From M0108 sp937862735 (GTDB taxonomy: Bacteria > Pseudomonadota > Gammaproteobacteria > Chromatiales > Chromatiaceae), in the NCBI GenBank assembly GCA_937862735.1, contig CALMDH010000137.1, positions 46,556 to 110,555 of the forward strand: a stretch of 64,000 nucleotides of DNA, given 5' to 3'. Positions 43,790 to 56,014 of this stretch are shown here, in pieces. The notes under the pieces were generated by a model. That model worked only from the letters and a program-made list of their open reading frames with translations, ran no database searches and was not told the DNA's origin. The position numbers and the translations under genes were made by a program. Position 1 is the first letter of the stretch, and every line of letters begins with the position of its first letter.

Positions 43790-44797
43790 ATGACCCGTTC
43801 CCCGACCCCGCCGGCCTTCGTCCCCAACCGCCGGCTCAAGGACTATGCCGGCATTACCCTGCGCGGGGTGGCCATGGGCGCCGCGGACGTGGTGCCCGGC
43901 GTCTCCGGCGGCACCATCGCCATTATCGCCGGCATCTACGAGGAACTCATCGATTCCCTCAAGTCGATCAACCCGACCAACCTCAAGCGCCTCTTCAGCG
44001 AGGGCCTGGCCGCCTTCTGGGCGGCCATCAATGGCAACTTCCTGCTGGCCCTGGTGCTGGGGATCGGCGCCAGCATCTTTTCCCTGGCCAAGCTCATCCA
44101 CGGACTGCTGGAGACCCAGCCGATTCTGGTCTGGTCCTTCTTTTTCGGCCTGGTGATCGCCTCCGCCTTCTTCGTCGCCCGCCACATCCCCCGTTGGACA
44201 AGCGGTGAAGTGGTCGCCCTGATCCTGGGCACGGTGGTCTCCTACGTCATCACCATCCTCACCCCCGGCGAGCCCAACACCGCCTATTGGTTCATTTTCG
44301 TCTCCGCCGTCATCGCCATCTGCGCCATGATCCTGCCCGGCATCTCCGGCAGCTTCATCCTGGTGCTGCTGGGCATGTACAAGTTCATCCTGGCCGCCGT
44401 CAGTGAGCTGCAATTCGACATCCTGCTGGTCTTCGCCACCGGGGCGGCCCTGGGGCTCATCGCCTTCTCCAATCTCCTCTCCTGGCTGCTGCACCGCCAT
44501 CATGACCTGACCATCGCCACCCTCATCGGCGTCATGATTGGCTCCCTCAACAAGGTCTGGCCCTGGAAACAGGTGATTGAGTGGGAACTCGACCGCCATG
44601 GTCAGCGGGTACCGGCGCTGGAGTCTAACGTCTGGCCCTGGAGCTATCCCGACCTCCCCGCCGCCGATCTCATCGGCGGCAGCAATGAACCCTATCTGGC
44701 CCTCGCCATCGCCCTGGCCATCGCCGGCTTCCTGGCCGTGGCGGCCTTCGAGTGGTTTACCCGTCGCCACCTACCTGACGCCGGTCAGGGCCAGTGA
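43790..44797 (+). CDS. DUF368 membrane protein (undecaprenyl-phosphate translocase family)
   Basis: The ATG at 43790 gives 335 residues with eight or more membrane segments. The family motif GAADVVPGVSGGTIAIIAGIYEEL is near the N-terminus, and ICAMILPGISGSFILVLLGMYK is the internal repeat of it, so the two halves of the transporter are visible. DUF368 proteins have been shown to recycle undecaprenyl phosphate across the membrane (PopT-type). This fits the neighbourhood rich in peptidoglycan genes. Two hairpins follow the stop. Confidence 0.92.
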   Translation: MTRSPTPPAFVPNRRLKDYAGITLRGVAMGAADVVPGVSGGTIAIIAGIYEELIDSLKSINPTNLKRLFSEGLAAFWAAINGNFLLALVLGIGASIFSLAKLIHGLLETQPILVWSFFFGLVIASAFFVARHIPRWTSGEVVALILGTVVSYVITILTPGEPNTAYWFIFVSAVIAICAMILPGISGSFILVLLGMYKFILAAVSELQFDILLVFATGAALGLIAFSNLLSWLLHRHHDLTIATLIGVMIGSLNKVWPWKQVIEWELDRHGQRVPALESNVWPWSYPDLPAADLIGGSNEPYLALAIALAIAGFLAVAAFEWFTRRHLPDAGQGQ

Positions 44798-44847
44798 ACC
44801 GATCCCCGGGATCAGGGCCTTTTCCCCGACGTCTGGCCCTCTTCCCC

Positions 44848-44873
44848 GGCGCCAGGTCCATTTCCCTGGCGCC
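44848..44873 (+). terminator. Hairpin after the DUF368 gene
   Basis: GGCGCCAGG (44848-44856) and CCTGGCGCC (44865-44873) form a perfect 9-bp stem with an 8-nt loop, 50 nt past the stop. Confidence 0.55.
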
Positions 44874-44880
44874 ACGCCAT

Positions 44881-44905
44881 GTTCCCGGGGTTTTTCCGCG
44901 GGAAC
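44881..44905 (+). terminator. Second hairpin upstream of the Usp gene
   Basis: GTTCCCG (44881-44887) pairs with CGGGAAC (44899-44905) around an 11-nt T-rich loop. Together with the first hairpin it separates the DUF368 and Usp transcripts. A TATAAC box about 25 nt further on may be the Usp -10, but no good -35 is seen. Confidence 0.4.
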
Positions 44906-44997
44906 GGGCAAACCGCGCGGGATTGGTTTATAACTACTGATGAGGACTGGATTCCACCCCACTGAAACCAACCACGCGCGCATCAGGAAGCACGATA

Positions 44998-45885
44998 ATG
45001 AACAACGAAACCCATAACTACCGCCGTATCCTTGCTGGCGCCGCGCTCCGGCACAGCGGCTTTCCCACCATCAAACGCGCCCTCTGGCTTGCCCAGCGGG
45101 AGGGTGCCGAACTCTTCCTGCTCCATGCCCTGGACCAAGCGCCCGAAGAACTTTCGGCCAACGACCCCGCCGCCCAGTTGCGGGCTGCCGACGCCAGACA
45201 CCAGCTCGAACGGCTGCGGGCCGCCCACCCGGAGATCCGCGAGGTCCGTGTGATCACTGACCGCTGCTGGCGGGCCCTCACCGAGACCGCCGTCGAACTG
45301 GACGCGGACCTCATCATCATCGGCACCCACATCCACGGCCGCCTCCAGGCCCTGCTCGGCACCACCGGCGACCAGGTGCTGCAGCACCTGTCCCGGGACG
45401 TGTTGATGGTGCGCGCCGAGGCCAGTCCGGCGGGCCAGCCGGCGGCGGATTATCGCCACCTGCTGGTGGTCAGTGATCTCCTCCCCCACTGCGTTCCCGC
45501 CGCGCAGCGGGCGGCCCGTCTGGCGGCGAACCTGGGCGCGCGGCTCACCCTGCTGCACGTGGTCGAGCACTTCCCCACCGATCGCGAGAACGACGCCATC
45601 GCCCCCGAGAACGAAGATCCGCTGGCCTTCCGGCAACGCACCCGCGCCCGGGACCTGGCGGCCTTCGCCGCCGCCAACGGCCTGACGGCGGCGGAACAGC
45701 GGGTGGAGGTGACCACGGGCACGGCGGGCGAGCGGGTTCCGGAGATCGCCAGCGAACTCGGCGCCGACCTGATCGTGCTCGGTGGACCCGCCCCCTCGCT
45801 CAAGCACTGGCTGCTGGGCTCCCGGGCGGAGGCCATCGTCAATCACGCCCCCTGCGACTGCCTGCTGGTGCTGCCCCCGGCCTAG
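44998..45885 (+). CDS. Tandem universal stress protein
   Basis: The 295-residue protein holds two Usp domains, like UspE. The first (about 5-140) has RILAGAALRHSG, DLIIIGTHIHGRLQALLG and LSRDVLMVRAE; the second (about 150-295) has YRHLLVVSDLLPH, LTLLHVVEHF, ADLIVLGGPAPSLKHWLLGSRAE and CDCLLVLPPA. In the second domain the canonical G-x2-G-x9-G-S/T ATP loop is altered, so nucleotide binding is uncertain. The ATG has AGGAAG upstream. A strong hairpin follows the stop. Confidence 0.92.
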   Translation: MNNETHNYRRILAGAALRHSGFPTIKRALWLAQREGAELFLLHALDQAPEELSANDPAAQLRAADARHQLERLRAAHPEIREVRVITDRCWRALTETAVELDADLIIIGTHIHGRLQALLGTTGDQVLQHLSRDVLMVRAEASPAGQPAADYRHLLVVSDLLPHCVPAAQRAARLAANLGARLTLLHVVEHFPTDRENDAIAPENEDPLAFRQRTRARDLAAFAAANGLTAAEQRVEVTTGTAGERVPEIASELGADLIVLGGPAPSLKHWLLGSRAEAIVNHAPCDCLLVLPPA

Positions 45886-45895
45886 CCCACCCGGG

Positions 45896-45916
45896 GCGGG
45901 GAGCCTCGCTCCCCGC
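45896..45916. terminator. Convergent terminator hairpin
   Basis: GCGGGGAG (45896-45903) and CTCCCCGC (45909-45916) form a perfect 8-bp stem with a 5-nt loop, between the Usp stop and the minus-strand stop at 45929. Confidence 0.65.
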
Positions 45917-45928
45917 ATGAAACACCTG

Positions 45929-46840
45929 TCAAGCGCCGGCGGCCTCCGCGCCCCGGCGCAACTGGGCCTCGACCCGCAGTCGCACCAACCAGGCCTCATC
46001 CATCACCCGCGGATAGAGGCGATGGAAGTGATCGACCGCCAGGGCCTGGGAGGCGGCAAGCTGCTCCAGCCGGGCGCGGGTTGCCGACCGCAGGGGCAGC
46101 ATCAGCAGCCGCGGCGCGATGCCGGCGAGGTAGCTCGCCGCGCGCGCCGCTTCCCGGGGATCTACCCAGTCTTCCCGCAGCAGCAGTTCCGGAAACTCCT
46201 CCGCCTCCAGCCAGCGGCCGCCGTAGGCCTCGCAGCGCTGGCCGGGCATGGTCTCCCGCGCCGCCAGGGTCATGCCGGAACCATCCGCCTCCCGCCGGAA
46301 CCACTGAACCCGGCCCGTCTGGCCCGCCCGCGCCCGGACCTGGGCCTCCAGGGCGGCACGCTGCTCCTGATCCAAGGCCATCTCCTCCCCCAGCGCGCAG
46401 GACCACCGTGGCGCGCGCCCCAGGGCCAGGGGTTCGGCGCTACTGACCGCCTCCAGGAGGGCGATGGGTCGCTGGGCGGCGCTGGCGTCCAGCAGCCAGC
46501 GTTCGTAATGGTCGCGCAAGGGGAAGGGGAGCGCCGCTTGGGCGAGCATGGCCGCCTCGACCAGCTCCCGCGCGGCACTCTTGGCCAGATCCCGGTCCAC
46601 CGTCGGCGGGCTGGGGAAACGCGCCAGCCCCTCCCGCTCCGCCCAGACGCCGAAACGATAGAGGCTGAGCTGCTTGGTCGTCCCCAGGCTGCCCCAGCCG
46701 ACGGTGCGCTCCCCGTAGAGCTGGATCTCCCAGTTGACGCCGTCCGTGCTGATGGCCCGCCCCTGATCGCTCTCGATGACCTGGAGAACGCCGAGAAAGG
46801 GATTGAGGCGGCGCACCGCGTAGCGCCGGGTCAGGGTCAT
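45929..46840 (-). CDS. Unknown protein, first-named of a coupled pair
   Basis: The 303-residue protein shows no signal peptide or membrane segment. It begins TRRYAVRRLNPFLGVLQVIE and contains STDGVNWEIQLYGE, a helix-rich Ala/Leu middle, and a conserved-looking C-terminal part with AYGGRWLEAEEFPELLL and MLPLRSATRARLEQLA. I do not recognise the family. Codon use and GC match the neighbours, so it is a resident gene rather than a recent arrival. Its start overlaps the stop of the 64-codon gene upstream as ATGA, so they are likely made together. Confidence 0.75.
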   Translation of the reverse strand: MTLTRRYAVRRLNPFLGVLQVIESDQGRAISTDGVNWEIQLYGERTVGWGSLGTTKQLSLYRFGVWAEREGLARFPSPPTVDRDLAKSAARELVEAAMLAQAALPFPLRDHYERWLLDASAAQRPIALLEAVSSAEPLALGRAPRWSCALGEEMALDQEQRAALEAQVRARAGQTGRVQWFRREADGSGMTLAARETMPGQRCEAYGGRWLEAEEFPELLLREDWVDPREAARAASYLAGIAPRLLMLPLRSATRARLEQLAASQALAVDHFHRLYPRVMDEAWLVRLRVEAQLRRGAEAAGA

Positions 46841-47031
46841 GAGCTGGCGGCCTCCAGCTTGGCCCGCAACTGGTCGATGAGTTGATAGGCCGCGTCCTGC
46901 ATCTCCGGGGGCATGACCTCGAAAAGGTACTCCAAATCATCCAGGACGGGTTCGATCTCAGCGCGACTGGTCAGGTCCGGCAAGCGCCGGGCAACGTCGC
47001 GCATGAAGACATGGGGATCGGGCAGAGGCAT
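46837..47031 (-). CDS. Small unknown protein coupled to the downstream gene
   Basis: This 64-residue acidic protein (MPLPDPHVFMRDVARRLPDL, then a helical stretch with EPVLDDLEYLFEVMPPEMQDAAYQLI) is probably all-helical. It has no signal or membrane segment. The stop overlaps the start of the 303-residue gene by 4 nt. It may be a partner of that protein. No family is recognised. Confidence 0.65.
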   Translation of the reverse strand: MPLPDPHVFMRDVARRLPDLTSRAEIEPVLDDLEYLFEVMPPEMQDAAYQLIDQLRAKLEAASS

Positions 47032-47094
47032 GCTGGGGCTCCAAAGTCAGGGCCAGTGAAGGGGCTGGTGGGACGGGCCAACGGGAGACTCATT

Positions 47095-47161
47095 CTAACT
47101 GTCATGAGGCGGCAAGCCACACCCCTGACTATGAAAGACTTTCCCGTGATTTTCAGGCTAA
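47095..47161 (-). repeat. TTAG-bounded 67-nt element, copy B (inverted)
   Basis: On the minus strand it runs TTAGCCTGAAAATCACGGGA to CTCATGACAGTTAG. It lies 64 nt upstream of the 64-codon gene, in the opposite orientation to copies A, C and D. TTAG stands at both ends. Confidence 0.85.
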
Positions 47162-47618
47162 ATCGGAGTGTCGCCGTGCTCAGGATGCGAAACGGGACTT
47201 CCCAGTCCCCCTTTCGCCTTGCGCTCGGCGACAACCCTTGTGCCCCGGTTCGCCCCGCTCCGGGCCACGGCTACGTCACGACGTGCCCCCAAGGGGGCGG
47301 TCGGACTTCGCCATGGCCCTACGTCGAATGGCTTGACGGCGTATCGGATGCGCTTGCATCTGGCCTCTGCGGCTTCGGGACTTCGCCCCTCCGCCACGCC
47401 GGCCAGACGCCCGCGCCTACGCCTAGCGGGGACTACCGGCCTTCGCTTCGCTCTCCATGGCCGGCAGCGCAGGAACAGGGCGGAGGGACTGGCCTAGGCG
47501 GGCTGGTTCCCATCAGATACGCGGTTGCGCGACTGGCCTTGCGCGACCGGCCGACCCGAGCCGCTTGCCAGTCAGGGGCAAGGGCGTGGTGGCGCGACTA
47601 GTCGGTACGTACATCATG
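47162..47618. other. 457-nt region without a supported gene
   Basis: GC content is high and several frames are open, but none shows a conserved look, and short frames overlap on both strands. It lies between repeat copy B and the 3' end of the lipase maturation factor gene. The promoter for the 46837-47031 gene pair may be here. It could be a decayed gene or mobile element. Confidence 0.5.
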
Positions 47619-49149
47619 CTACTCGGGGGTCAGGAGAGCTAAGGGCAGAAAGGGCCCCAGGTATTCCCGCCGCCACCAGTGGCCGCTGGCGGACCTTTCG
47701 GCCGGGTTGGTGAAGCGATAGCGGTACACCCCGAGTCTCAGCCAGAGGGGCTCAACTCCCTTGACGGGGGGGTGAGCCAGGAGCGCGGTCACCGCCGGCT
47801 CACCGGCCCGCAGGCGGTCCAGAAAACGTTCCAGCAATTCCAGAAAGAGGGGATTGCGCGGCACGAACCATAGCATCCAATCCAGCCGGGGCTGGTGGGG
47901 GATGATGAAGGTTGGCGCCTGGGCCGGGTCGTCGGGCCGGTAGCGAAAGTCCAAGGGTTGCCAGTTCTTGCCATCGGCGCTGGCCTCGATCAACAGTTCC
48001 AGGCGCTGCCGCTCGATGGTCGGGAAGACGTGGTAGCGGTTGGCGACCCGGAAGGGTTCAAGGTGACGCAGCCAGCCACTGAGGGGGTCGAGCGGCCGTC
48101 GCAGCACCAGTTCGGCGCCGGCGACCAGGCTGGCCGGTACCAGGACCAGGGCCAGGCTCAGGGTCAGCACCGCTATCCCTCGACCGGGCCGGGGCGGCAG
48201 CAGGGGGGCTGGCCAGGGCGGCCTCCCGCCAGCCCTTGGGCAGGATCCGCCCCACCGCCCGGTCGTCGAACAAAAAGAGGCAGAGGGCGATGGTCAGCAG
48301 ATTGAAAAAGTTATGGTTGCTGGTGGCGATGATCAGCAACTGCCAGAGGATGGTCGTCCAGGCGGCAAAGAGCCGCCAGGGCCGGGGCAGAAAGATGAAG
48401 AAGGGCACCACCAGTTCCACGAACAGGGTGCCGCCGGCGCCGGCTCGCAGCAACCAGTCAGGCAACTGATGGGCATACCAGGCGCCGGCATGGGGTAGGG
48501 GCTGGGTCTCGAAGTAGTACCGCAGGGCCGTCAGGTCCCGCCAGCTCGGGTCACCGCTCAGGAGCTTGGCCAGCCCCGATTCGAAGCGCAGGCGGAACAG
48601 CAGCCAGCGGAACAGCCACACCACCAGCCGCGGCCCGCCGGGCAACCACATAGCCAGGAATCCCGTCTCCAGCAGCAGATAGTCCCACTGGAAGTTGGTG
48701 AAGAACTGGCCGGCCTGGTAGAGCGACAGATACAGCAGATAGAGCAGGAGCAGCACCGTTCGCTCGACCCAGGCGGCAGGAGCTGCGGACAGCATGGCGA
48801 TTCCGGTCATCCAGGGCAGGACCAGGAGCAGCACAGCGAGCAACGCCCCGCCCCAGGCCGCCCCTAGCAGGGCCCCGTCGCCCGCGGCCAGCCAGAAGAA
48901 GGAGGGATAGGCCAGCCAGGCCAGGGCGCCGTGCGCCTGGACCGCCCCGGCCAGTTGCTCGCTGAGGGGAAAGATCCCGCCCTCCCCCGCCAGGGCCTGA
49001 ATCTGTACCGCTAGGGACGCGAAGGCCGCCAGGTAGATCAGGGCCAGCAGGCGCAGGAAGAGCCAGGCCACCAGCCGATAGCCGGCATCCTGCTGGAGGG
49101 CGGTCGGAAAGGTCTTGGGTTGAAATACTCCAGCCATGTTTCTACTCAT
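47619..49149 (-). pseudogene. Lipase maturation factor family membrane protein, frameshifted
   Basis: Two frames together give one lipase maturation factor protein. The first (from ATG 49149) has the polytopic N-terminal part: FFTNFQWDYLLLETGFLAMW, FRLRFESGLAKLLSGDPSWR, ALRYYFETQPLPHAGAWYAHQLP and TSNHNFFNLLTIALCLFLFDD. The second (stop at 47619) has the C-terminal domain: FRVANRYHVFPTIERQRLEL, IIPHQPRLDWMLWFVPRNP and YRYRFTNPAERSASGHWWRR. The frames switch near a run of six C (minus strand; G at 48203-48208). One extra C would restore LASPPLLPPRPGRGIAVLTL and the last membrane segment. This could be a true frameshift, slippage-controlled expression or a sequencing error. The bacterial function of the family is unclear. 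Confidence 0.82.
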
Positions 49150-49428
49150 CAGTACCTGAATACCTCCCCCTGAAGACCTTCCCCTTGCCGGGCACCAGAC
49201 CGGCGGCTAACATCCTCGGCCCAACGCGCCTCCCCGGGTACCAGCAGCGCTTTTGATCGCACTGGCATCCCGCTGCGGTGCTTTCCGCGGGTCGCCAAGG
49301 CCAGTGGGAAGCACGCGACGGGATCGGGCCACTCTCTCCCAGGGTCCGCCAACCCGGTCATGCACCGCCTATCAACCCCCCTCGGCCCCCGCTCCTGGCG
49401 TCGGCTGCCACCCTCGGCGAAGTATCCC

Positions 49429-52629
<3,201 letters not shown>

Positions 52630-52648
52630 CATCATCCCCAGCCGAGGC

Positions 52649-52816
52649 ATGGGGGGCCAGCGTGACCGAATCGGCTTTCTCATGCCCGAGGAGCATGCCG
52701 AAAGTTGGCGGACCTTGATGCGCGAAGCACAGGGTCTGCCGCCATCAAAAATCTTTGCTGATGGGGATATTGCCGCCAAGATCGACGCCAGGCACAGTCT
52801 GTCGGCACTTGGTTAA
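52649..52816 (+). CDS. Possible small protein ahead of the PIN gene
   Basis: A 55-residue frame from ATG 52649 (or 44 residues from ATG 52682) ends 32 nt before the PIN gene. It contains MPEEHAESWRTLMREAQGLP and ends AKIDARHSLSALG. GC is lower than in carB, matching the PIN module. Small genes ahead of PIN toxins are often antitoxins, but no ribbon-helix-helix or AbrB motif is visible here, and a better antitoxin candidate lies downstream. Confidence 0.3.
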   Translation: MGGQRDRIGFLMPEEHAESWRTLMREAQGLPPSKIFADGDIAAKIDARHSLSALG

Positions 52817-52848
52817 GAGCAACAGAATCGAAAGAATGGACCACTTCT

Positions 52849-53334
52849 ATGGCGAAACCAACGGTCTATGTTGAGTCCTCGGTCATCAGCTATCTTGCAT
52901 CCCGACCGAGCCGGGACATCATCATCGCGGGCAGACAGGCGATCACCTTCGGCTGGTGGGAGACGCAACGGCATCGCTTTGAGCTGAGGATTTCGATCCT
53001 GGTGGAAGAGGAAATTGGAAAAGGCGATAAGGAAGCCGCCGGCAAGCGACTTGCTTTGGCGGCTGACATCCCAAGGCTGGTAAGCTCGGACGAAGCGCTG
53101 AGGATTGCCGAGAGGCTACTGGAAACCGGGGCGATCCCGCCCGGAAGCGAAGAAGACGCCCTGCACATTGGTATTGCAGCCGCACAGGGCGCTGACTTTC
53201 TCTTGACCTGGAATTTTAAGCACATCAATAACGCGGAGACGAAATCCGCCATTGCCTCGGTGATAGAGTCCTTCGGCTATGTGTGCCCGCAACTGTGCTC
53301 TCCCGAGGAATTAGGAGGTGTTGACAATGACTGA
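52849..53334 (+). CDS. PIN-domain toxin-like nuclease
   Basis: The 161-residue protein starts AKPTVYVESSVISYLASRPS, the usual start of a PIN/VapC-like subfamily in which the first acidic residue is Glu. Further acidic residues are in ISILVEEEIGKGDKEAA and PGSEEDALHIGIAAAQGADFLLTWNFKHINN, where the last Asp and the TWN motif complete the metal site. PIN proteins of this kind are RNases of toxin-antitoxin modules. It overlaps the next small gene by 8 nt. The AT-richer composition suggests transfer. Confidence 0.85.
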   Translation: MAKPTVYVESSVISYLASRPSRDIIIAGRQAITFGWWETQRHRFELRISILVEEEIGKGDKEAAGKRLALAADIPRLVSSDEALRIAERLLETGAIPPGSEEDALHIGIAAAQGADFLLTWNFKHINNAETKSAIASVIESFGYVCPQLCSPEELGGVDND

Positions 53335-53563
53335 TGATCCCATCGTCGAAGAGATGCGTGGCTATCGACAACAACACGCGGCGCAATTCGGCCACGATTT
53401 GCAGCGCATCATGATGGACCTGCGCAACAAAGAGCTACGTTCTACGCACCTACTGCTGAACCCCGGTCCCAAGCTCATCTGCAAGGCGGATCAAGGACCA
53501 TACAACGGGCCGGAGTTCCCGGTGTCCAAGGTGGACGAAATCGCCATCCCCTCCCGGGAATAG
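53327..53563 (+). CDS. Small partner of the PIN gene, putative antitoxin
   Basis: The ATG at 53327 has a perfect AGGAGG 8 nt upstream and lies inside the end of the PIN gene. The 78-residue protein starts MTDDPIVEEMRGYRQQHAAQ and continues FGHDLQRIMMDLRNKELRST, a helical pattern I associate with small proteins encoded next to PIN genes in cyanobacteria and other bacteria. The C-terminal third is Pro/Gly-rich and may be altered. The reversed toxin-first order is known for some modules. Antitoxin function is inferred from position. Confidence 0.6.
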   Translation: MTDDPIVEEMRGYRQQHAAQFGHDLQRIMMDLRNKELRSTHLLLNPGPKLICKADQGPYNGPEFPVSKVDEIAIPSRE

Positions 53564-53620
53564 CGCAATGCCTGCAGATGATCTATCCGTCAGGGACTTA
53601 TTTCGCGCTGACTATCGGGC

Positions 53621-56014
53621 TTAGCCGACATTGCTCGCTATACGGTAGCCCATCGCCCGATAGCCGCGTTGGCGCTTTTCCCACATCCGGATCAGTGTAG
53701 GGTGGCCTGTATCCACAAAATCAATGATGCGGACCTTTGTTTTACCGGTGTGCTCGCGGTGCAAGCGACCCGCGTATTGTTGGAGGGTCCCCCGCCAGGA
53801 AACCGGCATCGCCAGCACCAGGGTATCAAGCGGCGGATGGTCGAAACCCTCCCCCACCAGCTTACCGGTAGCGAGAAGAATGCGGGGCGCGTCTTCTGGC
53901 AGATTATCAAGCGCCGCGACCACAGCCGCCCGTTGGTTGCGGGACATACGTCCATGCAGCACAAAAGGTGAACCGCTCAGGCCATGTAAGGCGTTGCGGA
54001 TGGCCTCAAGGTGTTCGGCGCGCTCTGTCAGCACCAGCACCTTGCCGCCCTCCGCAAAGGCGGCCATGACCTGATTAGCAATGGCTGCCGTCCGCTCCGC
54101 ATCCTCGGCCAGGTGCCGAAAGACGGCCTGAATCCCCGCATCGGCGGCCAGATCAATAGCCGTGGAGCGTGAATGAGACACCACTTCCAGATCCTGGGGG
54201 GCACCTGCCGCTTTTGCCGCCGTGTACCGCAGCGGTCCGCATCGCATGAAAATGATCGGATGCAAGCCATCGCGGCGGATCGGGGTGGCCGTCAGCCCCA
54301 GCACAAACCTGGCCTTGGTCCGCTTCAGGATCGCGTCGAACGACAAAGCTCCAATGTGATGGCACTCATCGATGATGATATGGCCATAGTTCTCTACCAG
54401 CGGATCGACTTCACCCTGTCGCGACAGCGATTGCATCACCGCAATATCGATCCGGCCGGTGGGCCTGGCCTTACCGCCGCCAATGGTGCCAAACACCTCC
54501 TTGCCTGCATTCAAAAAAGCCTGTAAGCGCTCCTGCCATTGGTACAGCAAGGCCGTGCGGTGGACCAGCACCAGGGTGTTGACGCCCCGCCGGGCGATCA
54601 TGGCGGCGGCAACGACCGTCTTACCAAAAGCCGTTGTAGCGCATAAGACGCCCATGTCCCGCTCTAGCATCGCCGTAAGGGCATGCTCCTGGTCCGGCCT
54701 TAGGGTGCCTACGAACCCGACATCCAGCGCCTCACCCCCATAGCGTTCGTCCCGGAGATCACAACGGATGTCGTTGTCCCGCAGCAATTCTTGCACGGCT
54801 TCAAGGCAGCCCCGCGGCAAGGCAATGTGACGCGGATAATTTTCCGCGTTGCCGATGACCCGCGGCTTATCCCAGACTGACAGCCGCATGGCCTGGGCCC
54901 GATAGAATTCGGGATTCTGGAAGGCCGCCAAACGGATCAGGCGATTGGCCAGCGCCTGTGGTAGTTGCGCCTTCTCGAAATAGATCTGATCGGCCAGCGT
55001 TACCGTCAACGACTCTGGTAGCTTGCCCGCCAGCCGTTTCGCTGCGGGCGATTCTCGCTTCCAGGGGGTTGCCAGGTCCTCATCATCCACGAAACTGACA
55101 TCCAGAGGGTGAACGCCGCCCGAGGCACGCAGGATGGTCGGTTCGACGTCCAGGGGCGCCATAGGCTGGATGGCTGCCAGAAAGGCCCATTGGTCGGGGT
55201 AAGGGCGCAACTCGGCGTCCACGAAGACGCTCCAGCCCTGTTCCCGCGGCCGTTTTTGTAGCGGCAACGCGATCAGATTGCCGAAGCCACCCTTGGGCAT
55301 GCTGTCCTGGTTGGGAAAAAGACGGTCATAGGACGTCAGCTTCAGTTGCCGGGTTCGCGCGCAGGTCTGGCTGATGATCGCGGTGCCCAGTCGGCGCGCA
55401 TCCCGGGCCGCTACCTTTTCCAAAAAGAAGATCCAGACATGCGCGCCTTGTCCGGAGCGGGAGATCTCCAGGGCAGCCGGTACCCCCAATTCGTCACAGG
55501 ATTGCATGAAGGACAGGGCATCCTCGCGCCATTCCTCATCATCAAAGTCGACGGCAAGAAAATGGCAACCGTCATCCTCCAGCAGGGGGTAGATCCCAAC
55601 GGTATGATCACCCGCCAGATGGCGGAAGATCACCTCGTCTGATACCGGAAGCAGCAGGCGATTACCGCAATCCGCGCATTTGACCCGCGGCTTTGCGCAG
55701 ACACCTGCCCGCCACTCGTTGGCGCAGGCTGGGGAGTAACCTGACTTGCCCGTCGTCCTGCTCTCCCAGCGGACTGGATAGACATCCGTGCGACCACGAA
55801 AGAGGCGGCGGAATAGCGCAACCTTTTCCGTCGTGGAGAAGCCAGAGGTCGCGGGGCACTGGTATGGCTGTAGTGGCTCCTGGCGTACCTGCCATTCGAT
55901 GCCATGCGATTCCAACAAGGCGATTAGCCGCACATTTTCGGCCCGCAGCGCCTCAAGCCTGGAGTTGAGTGTATCCAGCGGAGTTGGTTGGGCCATTGGT
56001 TCTGTAACGGGCAT
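53621..56014 (-). CDS. TOTE-type conflict protein: AEP primase plus DEAD/DEAH helicase
   Basis: The 797-residue protein has an N-terminal coiled coil (about 12-36), a Cys4 cluster (Cys 97, 106, 113, 116), an archaeo-eukaryotic primase domain with HFLAVDFDDEEW (156-162), SRSGQGAHVWIFF (185-197) and SYDRLFPNQD, and a superfamily 2 helicase with CATTAFGKTVV (Walker A 459-466), IIIDECHHIGA, LGLTATPIRRDG, LATGKLVGEGFD and QYAGRLHREHTGK. This architecture is that of TOTE conflict systems, thought to act in defence against invading DNA or RNA; I see no extra nuclease domain. A RhuM stub lies just upstream. GC is lower than in the core genes. Confidence 0.88.
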   Translation of the reverse strand: MPVTEPMAQPTPLDTLNSRLEALRAENVRLIALLESHGIEWQVRQEPLQPYQCPATSGFSTTEKVALFRRLFRGRTDVYPVRWESRTTGKSGYSPACANEWRAGVCAKPRVKCADCGNRLLLPVSDEVIFRHLAGDHTVGIYPLLEDDGCHFLAVDFDDEEWREDALSFMQSCDELGVPAALEISRSGQGAHVWIFFLEKVAARDARRLGTAIISQTCARTRQLKLTSYDRLFPNQDSMPKGGFGNLIALPLQKRPREQGWSVFVDAELRPYPDQWAFLAAIQPMAPLDVEPTILRASGGVHPLDVSFVDDEDLATPWKRESPAAKRLAGKLPESLTVTLADQIYFEKAQLPQALANRLIRLAAFQNPEFYRAQAMRLSVWDKPRVIGNAENYPRHIALPRGCLEAVQELLRDNDIRCDLRDERYGGEALDVGFVGTLRPDQEHALTAMLERDMGVLCATTAFGKTVVAAAMIARRGVNTLVLVHRTALLYQWQERLQAFLNAGKEVFGTIGGGKARPTGRIDIAVMQSLSRQGEVDPLVENYGHIIIDECHHIGALSFDAILKRTKARFVLGLTATPIRRDGLHPIIFMRCGPLRYTAAKAAGAPQDLEVVSHSRSTAIDLAADAGIQAVFRHLAEDAERTAAIANQVMAAFAEGGKVLVLTERAEHLEAIRNALHGLSGSPFVLHGRMSRNQRAAVVAALDNLPEDAPRILLATGKLVGEGFDHPPLDTLVLAMPVSWRGTLQQYAGRLHREHTGKTKVRIIDFVDTGHPTLIRMWEKRQRGYRAMGYRIASNVG

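Noticed and set aside
47158..47397. 79-codon minus-strand frame as a real gene
   Set aside because: It overlaps repeat copy B at one end, has no Shine-Dalgarno or motif, and competes with longer equally featureless frames.
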